Origin: Pseudomonadota bacterium
Lineage (GTDB): Bacteria > Pseudomonadota > Gammaproteobacteria > Burkholderiales > Burkholderiaceae_C
NCBI GenBank assembly: GCA_021846965.1
Contig: JAJZWA010000045.1
Location: 1-32,048 of the forward strand
DNA length: 32,048 bases
Direction: 5' to 3'
Every line of letters starts with the position of its first letter. The stretch's first letter is position 1. The position numbers and the translations under genes were made by a program. A model generated the notes under the pieces. The model searched no databases, was not told the origin of the DNA, and saw only the letters and a program-made list of their open reading frames with translations. Positions 23,954 through 31,372 of the stretch are shown here, in pieces.

Positions 23954-24898
23954 ATGTTCAAGTTGTTCGTGAAGGCCGCAAGCCTTGGCGTCATCGCGCT
24001 CTGGAGCTTCGCCACCCAGGCGGCGCCGGTGCTCGAGCCGGTCAAGGTCGCCGAGGGCCTGTATGCCCTCGTCGGCCCCCTCGGCCAGCGCGACGCCGCG
24101 AATGCCGGGGACAACGCCACCTTCGGCGCGGTCGTCACGCCCGAGGGCGTGATCCTCATCGACAGCGGTGCCGGAGACGCCGGCGCGAAACGGATCGACG
24201 AGGCCTTGCGCACCGTCACCAACCAGCCGGTGCGCTGGGTGATCAACACCGGCAGCCAGGATCACCGCTGGCTGGGCAATGCCTGGTTCGCCGCCCGGGG
24301 CGCCAGGATCATCGCGCTGCAGAGCACCGTGAAGGTCGAACAGGCCCAGGCCGCGCAGGAAATGCAGTCGCTGGCGATGCAGTTCGGCCAGGGCGCCGAG
24401 ACCTTCAGACCGCTGAGCAGCCCCGCCCCGCTGCCCGGCGACCAGGCAAGCCTGAGGCTGGGAGGCGTGGAAGTCGAGCTGCGGCATTTCGGGACGGGGC
24501 ATTTTCCCGGTGATGCGGTGGTGTGGCTCCCCGCGCAACGCATCGCCTTCGCCGGCGATCTGGTCTTCGTCGATCGCATGCTGGGCGTGCTCGACAACGG
24601 CAGCAGGGTGGACCAGTGGGCACGGAGTTTCCAGACCTTCGCGGCCACGCTCAAGCCGGACCTCATCGTGCCCGGCCATGGCAGGCCCTGCACGCTCGCA
24701 CAGGCCCAGGCACAGACGGGCGACTACCTCGACTGGCTGGTCCGCGAGGTCAAGCCCGCCGCCGAGAACATGGACGACCTGGAGACCACGGTGAACCGGC
24801 TCGACGCAGCCACTCCCGAGGCCTTCCGCAAGCTCGCCAACGCCGATCAGCTCAACCGCAAGAACATCAACCGGGCCTTCCTGGAATTCCAGCTCTAG
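23954..24898 (+). CDS. Exported metallo-beta-lactamase-fold hydrolase with altered metal motif
   Basis: This 314-residue protein has a signal peptide at about 1-23 (cleavage after A-T-Q-A). The MBL fold is recognisable from V-I-L-I-D-S-G-A (66-73), W-V-I-N-T-G (95-100), G-T-G-H-F-P-G-D (180-187), A-F-A-G-D-L-V-F (198-205) and V-P-G-H-G (239-243). The usual H-x-H-x-D-H metal site is replaced by G-S-Q-D-H-R-W (100-106), while His183, Asp202 and His242 remain. Similar Q-D-H-R-W proteins exist in the SoxH/quinoprotein-relay group (recollection), whose substrates are unknown. It stands alone; the MFS gene follows after 136 bases. Confidence 0.85.
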   Translation: MFKLFVKAASLGVIALWSFATQAAPVLEPVKVAEGLYALVGPLGQRDAANAGDNATFGAVVTPEGVILIDSGAGDAGAKRIDEALRTVTNQPVRWVINTGSQDHRWLGNAWFAARGARIIALQSTVKVEQAQAAQEMQSLAMQFGQGAETFRPLSSPAPLPGDQASLRLGGVEVELRHFGTGHFPGDAVVWLPAQRIAFAGDLVFVDRMLGVLDNGSRVDQWARSFQTFAATLKPDLIVPGHGRPCTLAQAQAQTGDYLDWLVREVKPAAENMDDLETTVNRLDAATPEAFRKLANADQLNRKNINRAFLEFQL

Positions 24899-25034
24899 GA
24901 GTCAGTCGGAAGGCAGGAAGGAGCAGATGCTGCCAACTGCGCCACTTTGTCGGATTCGGCATGAACAGGCCCCATTGAAATCGAGCTGTTGAAGTCCGAT
25001 TCATCCATAATGCCGGGTGTCCTGCCCCGACATC

Positions 25035-26183
25035 ATGTCCTCCACGGATTCGCCCGCCACTCGCCTGGCCACAAGGCTCGCGTTTTTCATCGGCGGTTTC
25101 GCCATGTCCTGCTGGGCACCCCTGGTGCCTTTTGCCAAATCGCGGCTCATGGTCGGTGACGGCACGCTGGGCATGCTGCTGCTGTGTCTCGGGGCGGGAT
25201 CCGTGGCGGCCATGTGGATCACCGGGCCCATGTGCTCCCACTTCGGAAGCCGCCCGGTGGTGGGCTGCGCAAGCGTCGTGGCCGCGCTCATGCTGCCCAT
25301 CCTCGCCTTCGCGCCGACCCCGGCCAGCCTGTGCATCGCGCTGCTGCTCTTTGGCGCCGCCGTCGGCTCGCTCGACGTGGCCATGAACGTGCACGCGATC
25401 GAGGTCGAGCGAAGTTCACCCACTCCGCTGATGTCGGGATTTCATGCCATGTACAGCGTCGGCGGCTTCGCCGGGGCCGCGGTCATGACGGCCGCGCTCA
25501 GCCTGCGCATCACGCCGCTGCTGTCGACCCTCGCGGCGGCGGCGGTGATGCTGGCCGCGGCCAGCGTAATCTGGCCGAGGTTGCTGCGCACGGCCAGTCG
25601 CGGCCCGCGCGGTCCCTTGTTCGTGATGCCCCATGGCCTGATCCTGATCATCTCCGGTCTGGCGGCGATCACCTTCCTCACCGAGGGCGCACTGCTCGAT
25701 TGGAGCGCGCTGCTGGTCACGAGTTCGGGGCTGCTCCCGCGGGAGCAGGGTGGCCTGGGCTACATGCTGTTCTCGATCGCCATGACACTGGGGCGATTCA
25801 GCGGGGATCGGGTGGTTGCACGCATCGGCAACGGGGCGACGCTGTTCTGGGGTGGCATCGTCACCATCGTCGGCTTCTCGCTGCTCCTGCTGGCGCCCGT
25901 GGCCGCGTTGGCCATGGCGGGCTTCATTCTCATCGGCCTGGGCGCCTCGAACCTGGTCCCCGTGCTGTTCCGGCGCGCGGGGACGCAGACCGTGATGCCC
26001 GCGGCACTTGCGATCGCCGCCATGACCATGACGGGCTACGCGGGAATCCTCGTGGGGCCCGCGCTCATCGGCTTCGTCGCCCATGGTTCCAGCCTGCGCA
26101 CCGCATTCTGGATGCTGGCAGCCCTCATCGGTCTGGTCCCCGCGACGGCTCGGTGGATCAGCCCGGCGGCGTCGAGCGCCTGA
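25035..26183 (+). CDS. MFS transporter, YbjJ-like
   Basis: This 382-residue inner-membrane protein has about 12 hydrophobic helices. The N-terminal half has F-F-I-G-G-F-A-M-S-C-W-A-P-L-V-P; helix 4-5 has G-S-L-D-V-A-M-N-V-H-A (typical of the YbjJ/FucP-like MFS group, as is F-H-A-M-Y-S-V-G-G). The C-terminal half has L-T-E-G-A-L-L-D-W-S and S-I-A-M-T-L-G-R-F-S-G-D. The substrate is unknown. An ATG at 25035 is chosen; a GTG at 25017 would add six residues. The 136-base spacer upstream probably holds its promoter, though no clear box stands out. Confidence 0.88.
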   Translation: MSSTDSPATRLATRLAFFIGGFAMSCWAPLVPFAKSRLMVGDGTLGMLLLCLGAGSVAAMWITGPMCSHFGSRPVVGCASVVAALMLPILAFAPTPASLCIALLLFGAAVGSLDVAMNVHAIEVERSSPTPLMSGFHAMYSVGGFAGAAVMTAALSLRITPLLSTLAAAAVMLAAASVIWPRLLRTASRGPRGPLFVMPHGLILIISGLAAITFLTEGALLDWSALLVTSSGLLPREQGGLGYMLFSIAMTLGRFSGDRVVARIGNGATLFWGGIVTIVGFSLLLLAPVAALAMAGFILIGLGASNLVPVLFRRAGTQTVMPAALAIAAMTMTGYAGILVGPALIGFVAHGSSLRTAFWMLAALIGLVPATARWISPAASSA

Positions 26184-26333
26184 TCGAGCGCACAACGCGA
26201 CCCCCTCCGGTAGTTCAACAGCCTGCTGGCGAACGGGCAGGTATTTCCGGGACGGGCCGCTGTCGGGCTGAGTCCTTCAGATACTGTGGTACGGTATTTC
26301 AACCTCCCTGCAACCGAAGGATCGGAGTTGTCG

Positions 26334-27221
26334 ATGGATAGCGGGTTGACTGCCGATGTGACGGAATTCGTGAAGGGGCTGGACACAGCCATGGAGTCCC
26401 ATATGGCGTGGACTCGACGGATCCTGCGTTGCACGGTCTTGCGGGCCGATCCAGGCGGCGACGTTCTGCAGGACGATGCCCACACCTTATGTAGTTTCGG
26501 GCAATGGTTCGCAGCCCATCGGGACGTGTTAGACGCGCTGCTCCCCGATGGCGCCCAGCGGGTCGGACGGGCGCACAAGGCCATGCACGATGCCATTCGC
26601 GCCATCTGTCGCCGGGCATTGCTCGCAGAGCTGGGTCAGGAGGCGGAACTCGACGCCTTCGAGGAGGCGCAGGCGGTCCTGCTGCGTCTTCTGGCGGACG
26701 TGAAGACCTCGGTCCTGACCACGACAGCCCGATTGGATCCGCTGACCGGCCTGCCGATGCGCTACGGCATTGAATACGAGTTCGAGCGATGTCGCCAGGA
26801 CGCTGTTCGTCGCCGTGAGCAGCTTTTCGTGGTCATGCTGGATATCGATCACTTCAAGGCGATCAACGACGCGCATGGCCATCTTGCAGGCGATTTCGCT
26901 CTCCGGGAATTCGCCGCGGTCCTCCGGGCGCAGGTGCGGCGCAATGAGCCCTTGTATCGATTTGGAGGCGAAGAGTTTCTTGTCGTGTTGCGTACCGAGA
27001 CCCCCGGCCAGATCGAGGCCGCGCTGGATCGCCTGCTCGAGGCCACTCGTGCAAGCGAGATCATCCTTGGATCGGGTCAACGATTGCGCCTTACGGCCAC
27101 CATCGGAGCATCCCTTGTCCAGGAAGCCGATGATTTCGCCGCCGTGGTCGGCCGTGCCGATGCCGCGCTCTACGAGGGAAAACGCGGCGGTCGCAATCGA
27201 TTCGTCCTGGTCGACGAATGA
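26334..27221 (+). CDS. dgcZ: Diguanylate cyclase with zinc-sensing CZB domain (DgcZ-like)
   Basis: This 295-residue cytoplasmic enzyme makes cyclic di-GMP. The N-terminal CZB domain has the zinc ligands His23, Cys53 (in L-C-S-F-G-Q-W), His81 and His85, nearly the same positions as His22, Cys52, His79 and His83 of E. coli DgcZ (YdeH). The GGDEF domain (about 134-295) has D-P-L-T-G-L-P, D-I-D-H-F-K-A-I-N-D and the active GGEEF at 211-215, and ends G-R-A-D-A-A-L-Y-E-G-K-R-G-G-R-N-R. The I-site position reads R-R-N-E rather than RxxD. The ATG at 26334 is chosen over a GTG at 26286 because CGGAG precedes it and it aligns with DgcZ. Zinc should inhibit the enzyme, as in E. coli. Confidence 0.92.
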   Translation: MDSGLTADVTEFVKGLDTAMESHMAWTRRILRCTVLRADPGGDVLQDDAHTLCSFGQWFAAHRDVLDALLPDGAQRVGRAHKAMHDAIRAICRRALLAELGQEAELDAFEEAQAVLLRLLADVKTSVLTTTARLDPLTGLPMRYGIEYEFERCRQDAVRRREQLFVVMLDIDHFKAINDAHGHLAGDFALREFAAVLRAQVRRNEPLYRFGGEEFLVVLRTETPGQIEAALDRLLEATRASEIILGSGQRLRLTATIGASLVQEADDFAAVVGRADAALYEGKRGGRNRFVLVDE

Positions 27222-27306
27222 GCCGCTTCCTCGCCGCCATGATCCAGGGTCAGATCCCGCGGTCGCTTGACGACTTCCCAGCGCTCAGGGGCATGCGGCC
27301 ATTGGC

Positions 27307-27326
27307 GTGACCACGGCCGTGGTCAC
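27307..27326. promoter_or_regulatory. 20-bp perfect palindrome between convergent genes
   Basis: GTGACCACGG and its reverse complement CCGTGGTCAC abut without a spacer, overlapping the stop codon of the PiT-type gene. It could act as a bidirectional transcription stop between that gene and the cyclase gene or as a protein-binding site. No T-tract is present. Confidence 0.45.
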
Positions 27327-28279
27327 CCATTCAGGGTCGTCAACCTCGCGAATGCAAAGCCGAGCGCCATTCCTGCCACGGGGCCGATCCCCCAACCGCG
27401 GACAACGCCGAGCATCACGCGCGCGTCGATGGTGTGACGGCCACGCGCTACTCCGGTGCCGGCCATGGCGCCAATCAGTGCCTGGTTCATCGATGTGAAA
27501 TAGCCGAAGCTCACCGCCACCAGTACGACCAGCGCCTGCACCAGCTGCGCCGCGGTGGCCATCGACAGATCCAGGCGGACCATGTCGAAGGCGACCCGCT
27601 CGAGCAGCGGCTTTCCCCAGGTCAGCACCCCGAGCGCGAGTCCTGCGCCGCCGATCAGGCCGGCCGCCAGCGGGCCGCACAGCCCGGTGGACAGGAACAC
27701 CCCGGTGGCATTGGACACGTCATTGGCCCCCATGGCCAAGGACGCGACGCCACCGACCAGCACAAGCGCGCGCCCAAGGTGCACGGCCGCGCCCCGTGCC
27801 GAGGCCAGCCCCGGCGCGGCGTCGAACAATTTCGTGAAGCCATAGCCCAGCACGAAGGCCACGCCGGGAGCCAGCACCCACAGCAAGGCCAGCCGGGCCA
27901 CCGTGTCCCAGCGGATGCGCAGGCCGGAGGCGGCGCTCGCGCCGACCACGCAGAACACCAGGATCTGGATGGTCGAGGTCGGGATGCGGCGCTGCGTAAA
28001 CACCGTGGTCAGCACGAAGGCGGCACCGATGACCGCGATCGCTCCCGGGGTGTCGAGGTGCCCGCCGGCGACGATGCCGTGCCCCACCGTGCGCAACACC
28101 CCGTGGCTGAGCAAGGCGGCGCCGAGCAGGCTCAGCGGTGCCATGGTCCACAGCGCGGCGCGCGCGCCGATGCTGCCGCTGGCGTAGGGCATGCCCATGC
28201 ACGCGCCGGTGTAGTGTGCCCCCATGCTCCACGCGAAGGCCAGCGCCAGCAGCACCAGCAGGAGGTCGGGTGGGTTCAT
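27323..28279 (-). CDS. PiT-family inorganic phosphate transporter-like protein
   Basis: This 318-residue inner-membrane protein has about ten hydrophobic helices. The second PiT signature G-A-N-D-V-S-N-A-T-G (184-193) is clear, supporting the PHO4/PiT family, which imports phosphate (often as a metal-phosphate) with protons or sodium. The first repeat, where the family usually has another G-x-N-D-x-A-N motif, instead reads G-A-H-Y-T-G-A-C-M-G (20-29). Thus it may be a divergent PiT subfamily with a different substrate. No PhoU-like or DUF47 partner gene is adjacent. It is convergent with the cyclase gene. Confidence 0.82.
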   Translation of the reverse strand: MNPPDLLLVLLALAFAWSMGAHYTGACMGMPYASGSIGARAALWTMAPLSLLGAALLSHGVLRTVGHGIVAGGHLDTPGAIAVIGAAFVLTTVFTQRRIPTSTIQILVFCVVGASAASGLRIRWDTVARLALLWVLAPGVAFVLGYGFTKLFDAAPGLASARGAAVHLGRALVLVGGVASLAMGANDVSNATGVFLSTGLCGPLAAGLIGGAGLALGVLTWGKPLLERVAFDMVRLDLSMATAAQLVQALVVLVAVSFGYFTSMNQALIGAMAGTGVARGRHTIDARVMLGVVRGWGIGPVAGMALGFAFARLTTLNG

Positions 28280-28323
28280 GTGCGGCGGGATCCGTAGGCG
28301 AAGGTGGTGAACAAAAGCCCAGC

Positions 28324-28398
28324 ATGTCGGAACGAGAACTCAGGAATGCGGTGGCGGCCGCCGACGCGGCGATCAACCGCGAGGATGTCGAGCAGGTG
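28324..28398 (+). pseudogene. Truncated SnoaL/DUF4440-like protein (5' fragment)
   Basis: An ATG at 28324 opens a frame starting M-S-E-R-E-L-R-N-A-V-A-A-A-D-A-A-I-N-R-E, followed by D-V-E-Q-V. This is the normal first helix of NTF2-like SnoaL/DUF4440 proteins, which usually run 120-150 residues. After Val25 the frame continues into sequence with no resemblance to the family (S-R-R-T-A-P-D-G) and then through the 3' end of the antisense Fic gene. I read it as a gene cut off at about 28399-28439, at the edge of newer DNA. Confidence 0.6.
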
Positions 28399-28439
28399 TC
28401 GCGCCGAACAGCGCCCGATGGGGCGCGCCGCACGCCCTC

Positions 28440-29621
28440 TCACGAGCCTGTCGGTTCCTCCGGGGCGTCGTTGAACAGCGCGATGTACGGCGTGTAGCGG
28501 AAGCGCCGATTGCGCGCGTGCCCCGTCAACTCGCTCAGCACACCCAGGTTCTCGAGACGTGCCACCAGGGCGTTGGCTGCCGCATAAGTTGTCCCGGTCA
28601 TGGCCTGCACATCGCCGACGGCGACGATGGGGCGATCGAATAGAGATTCGAGGATCTTGTGGCCGTTGCCGGCGGCGCGTCCCAGGTGCTCCGTGATGGC
28701 GGCCCGATTGCGCTCGCGCAGCTGCAGGATCCGGCGGGCGGTCTCCGCGGCTTCACCGGCGACGTCGATGACGCCGCGGAGAAAAAAGGCGAGCCACGTC
28801 TCCCAGGCGCCTCGGTCCCGCACGGACTGGAGATGCTCGTAGTACTGCTGCCGGTGCTGCTTGAAAAAATGGGAAAGATACAGGACCGGCTTGTGCAGCA
28901 CACCGCATTCGGTGAGCAAAAAGGTGATGAGCAACCGCCCGACGCGGCCGTTGCCGTCGAGGAAGGGGTGAATGGTCTCGAACTGCACGTGCGCCAGGGC
29001 GATCTTGACCAACGGCGGCAGGGCGTCGCGCGCGTGCAGGAATTTTTCCAGATCGCCCAAGACCGTCGGCACCTCATGATGCGGCGGCGGAACGAATGTG
29101 GCGGTGGAGAGGGTGCACCCGGCAGGCCCGATCCAGTTCTGACTGGTGCGCAGATCACCGGGCTGCAGCTTTCCGCCCCGCACGCCGTGCATCAATTCTG
29201 CGTGGATTTCGCGGATCAGCCGCACCGAAACTGGCAAGTCCGGCAGTCGGGCCAACCCATGATTCATCGCCCGCACATAGTTGATGACTTCGTCGACGTC
29301 GCGCGGCATGTTCCGGTCAAAGAGCTGGGCCTCGGCCGCCAGCAAGTCCTGCAGCGAGCTCTGCGTGCCCTCGATCTGGCTGGAGAGCACCGCTTCCTTG
29401 CGCACGTACATGAACACGAAGAGATCGGGATTGGGCAGTGTCGACACCGATCCGTCGAGCCGCCCAAGGGCGCGATCGGCCTCGGACAGCAAGCCGGGCA
29501 GTTCGCCGGTCAGTGCGATGGCGGGCTGCGGGGGCAGCGGCGCCGGGATGAACGCCCGATAGCCGGAGGGCTGGGTGATGTAGCGCCCTGCGCGTGTCGA
29601 GGGCGTGGTGCCGCCAGCCAT
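28440..29621 (-). CDS. Fic-family protein adenylyltransferase with C-terminal wHTH
   Basis: This 393-residue protein has the catalytic Fic motif H-P-F-L-D-G-N-G-R-V-G-R at 218-229, complete for AMP transfer. The inhibitory helix motif (S/T)xxxE(G/N) is present before the Fic core as S-S-Q-I-E-G (80-85), placing it in the class II, N-terminally inhibited group. A C-terminal region (about 310-385) with V-G-D-V-Q-A-M-T-G-T-T-Y-A-A-A-N-A-L-V looks like a winged helix, so it may bind its own promoter. No separate antitoxin gene is adjacent, as expected when inhibition is intramolecular. The ATG at 29621 lies within a three-site CATATG array. Confidence 0.92.
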   Translation of the reverse strand: MAGGTTPSTRAGRYITQPSGYRAFIPAPLPPQPAIALTGELPGLLSEADRALGRLDGSVSTLPNPDLFVFMYVRKEAVLSSQIEGTQSSLQDLLAAEAQLFDRNMPRDVDEVINYVRAMNHGLARLPDLPVSVRLIREIHAELMHGVRGGKLQPGDLRTSQNWIGPAGCTLSTATFVPPPHHEVPTVLGDLEKFLHARDALPPLVKIALAHVQFETIHPFLDGNGRVGRLLITFLLTECGVLHKPVLYLSHFFKQHRQQYYEHLQSVRDRGAWETWLAFFLRGVIDVAGEAAETARRILQLRERNRAAITEHLGRAAGNGHKILESLFDRPIVAVGDVQAMTGTTYAAANALVARLENLGVLSELTGHARNRRFRYTPYIALFNDAPEEPTGS

Positions 29622-29664
29622 ATGTCTACCTGCCTTTCATATGGGATGATCGTGGGGCCATATG
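29618..29664. promoter_or_regulatory. Three CCATATG sites at the Fic gene start
   Basis: CCATATG occurs at 29618-29624 and 29658-29664 and its reverse complement CATATGG at 29638-29644, so heptamer starts are exactly 20 bases apart, close to two helical turns. The first site contains the start codon of the Fic gene. This spacing suggests a cooperative operator, perhaps bound by the Fic protein's own winged helix. Binding is inferred. Confidence 0.5.
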
Positions 29665-30334
29665 ATAGGCAGCCTTTAATAAGAATCCCGCAGCCCGTGC
29701 ACAATACTCAGGCAGATCAAGGACTTTCGAAACTGTGTTGTCAGCCCCGCCGCGCGCCGGCCCTGCGATTTCGAAACTTTGTTGTCCGACACCACTAGGC
29801 GTCGCACAACAAAGTGTAGAAATTGCTTCAGAGGGGAGAGCGCCTCTCTGTCTGTGCCATGGGCGTGGCAGAGTGTGAAAATTCCCGAGGCGATGCGGAC
29901 AGCGCTCTCGGGCGGTTGGACAACAGAGTGTTGAATGTGCCTGTCGGCATGGAGCCTTTTCGGTGCTCATGGGGCCGCAAACAAGCTTCTCCGATTGAGG
30001 TGATCTTCGAGGGGGCAAGGCCTCAAAGTCGCCGAGTTCAGTGGCTTCGAGGTGCTTGGGATGCCGGTCCCCTCGACGTTTCGTTCGCGCCAGATCGGCA
30101 GCTGCGGCACTGGCGTGAACAACAAAATGTCGAAGACGCTTGTCGCCGTTGAAGTTCTGCTCCGCTTGACCGCAATCGCGGGTGTGATCATCGGTCACGC
30201 GTCATGCACGAGCAACTGCCGTCCCAGCGGTCGCCGACCCTGTCGCAGTGCGTGTTCGGCGATTTCGATGAGCTGAACGAGGTCAGGCGATGGCGGGCCC
30301 TCGAAGGCTACGGCACTTCGAATCGCTTCACTGT
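29665..30334. other. About 670 bases without a supported gene, carrying a repeat array
   Basis: Several open frames exist here on both strands but none has a recognisable domain, a good start site or a consistent codon pattern; two minus-strand frames overlap one another in different frames. The dominant structure is the 18-bp repeat family listed separately. The last 200 bases before the aspartate carbamoyltransferase stop codon show no clear feature. The stretch looks like decayed or mobile-element DNA. Confidence 0.5.
29725..30135. repeat. Five-copy 18-bp repeat family in two orientations
   Basis: The consensus is close to TTTCGAAACTTTGTTGTC. Plus-strand copies are at 29725-29742 and 29769-29786; minus-strand copies at 29805-29822, 29919-29936 and 30118-30135. 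The second copy is taken as reference; the others match it at about 14-17 of 18 positions. A weaker sixth copy may lie near 29866-29882 (minus). Copies two and three face each other and form a hairpin with 22-base arms, three mismatches and a 10-base loop (29769-29822). Two forward copies on the left and three inverted copies on the right resemble the multi-site ends of a transposon. Confidence 0.75.
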
Positions 30335-31372
30335 TCACCCAGGGCTGAGGGCGTGGAAGTCCGCGTCCAGGGGACCGATGCGACGCGGATGTCGCCAAGG
30401 GGTATCGCGCAGCCCTCGCTGCAACAGCGACTCGACCCCGAGCAGGGTGGCAAAGATCGCCATGCGGACCGCGACGCCGTTGTCTGTCTGCCGAAAGATG
30501 GCCAGCCGCGGATCCCCGTCAAGGTCGGTGCTCAGATCGTTGGCGCCAGGCGACGAATCGCGCGGCAGCGGGTGCATGAGCACGGTCGAGGCCTCGCAAT
30601 GGGTGTCGACGAATGCACGGTCCACGCGGAAATCCGGCGTATACCCCTCGCGCACCTCGCCTGACATCCGCTCGCGCTGGATGCGCGTTGCATAGACGAG
30701 ATCCGCGTCATGCAAGCTCTGGCGCAGCACGCCCCGCGTCTGAATCAAATGGCCACTCGTAGCGACCCTGTCACAGATCGCCGGAGGCATTTCCAGTCCT
30801 GGCGGGGCGATCAACGTGAAACGCATGCGCGATCGCTGTGCAAGCAATTTGATCAGTGAGTGCACCGTACGCCCATGACGCAGGTCGCCGACCATCGCGA
30901 TATGCGCGCCGTCGACATGCTTGCCCAGGCGCGCGAATTCATCCTCGATGGTGTACAGATCGAGCAGTGCCTGGCTCGGGTGTTCCCCGGGGCCGTCTCC
31001 TCCGTTGACCACCGGGACATGCGTTGCCCGTGCGAATTCAGCCACTGCGCCTTGCTCTGGGTGGCGAACCACCAGGGCGTCGCAGTAGCCGCTGATCACC
31101 CGGCTGGTGTCGGCGATGGACTCCCCCTTGGCCATCGAGGAGAAGGTGAACCCTGTGGTGTCGCACACCGCTCCGCCAAGGCGGCAGAACGCAGCCGCGA
31201 AGCTCATCCGTGTCCGCGTGCTGGCCTCGAAGAACAGGTTGCCCAGCACAGCGCCTTCCAGCACTCGGCATACCTTGTGTCGTCGTGCGATGGGTTCTGC
31301 GGCGCGGGCCGTGGCCAACAGGGCTTCGACCTGGTCGCGCTCCAGGTCATCGACCGAAAGCAGGTGGGTCAT
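30335..31372 (-). CDS. pyrB: Aspartate carbamoyltransferase, Escherichia-type catalytic chain
   Basis: This 345-residue enzyme condenses carbamoyl phosphate and aspartate in pyrimidine synthesis. The carbamoyl-phosphate motif S-T-R-T-R is at 51-55, the K-G-E-S loop near 82-85, V-V-R-H-P-E at 101-106, G-D-G-x-x-x-H-P-S-Q-A-L-L-D-L near 125-140, M-V-G-D-L-x-x-G-R-T-V-H-S-L, and H-P-L-P-R near the end. Its wording follows E. coli PyrB more than the short PyrB usual in betaproteobacteria, and it carries about 35 extra C-terminal residues. No pyrI regulatory gene is adjacent. The ATG at 31372 follows GGGGGAAA at a slightly long spacing; a longer open frame upstream to 31507 lacks support. Confidence 0.9.
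   Translation of the reverse strand: MTHLLSVDDLERDQVEALLATARAAEPIARRHKVCRVLEGAVLGNLFFEASTRTRMSFAAAFCRLGGAVCDTTGFTFSSMAKGESIADTSRVISGYCDALVVRHPEQGAVAEFARATHVPVVNGGDGPGEHPSQALLDLYTIEDEFARLGKHVDGAHIAMVGDLRHGRTVHSLIKLLAQRSRMRFTLIAPPGLEMPPAICDRVATSGHLIQTRGVLRQSLHDADLVYATRIQRERMSGEVREGYTPDFRVDRAFVDTHCEASTVLMHPLPRDSSPGANDLSTDLDGDPRLAIFRQTDNGVAVRMAIFATLLGVESLLQRGLRDTPWRHPRRIGPLDADFHALSPG

Noticed and set aside
29725..30135. CRISPR array
   Set aside because: Repeats are few, occur in both orientations and have unequal spacing, and no cas genes are present.
29626..30198. 190-codon minus-strand frame over the repeat array
   Set aside because: Its repeated S-T-L-C-C segments are only the translation of the DNA repeats; no domain or ribosome binding site.
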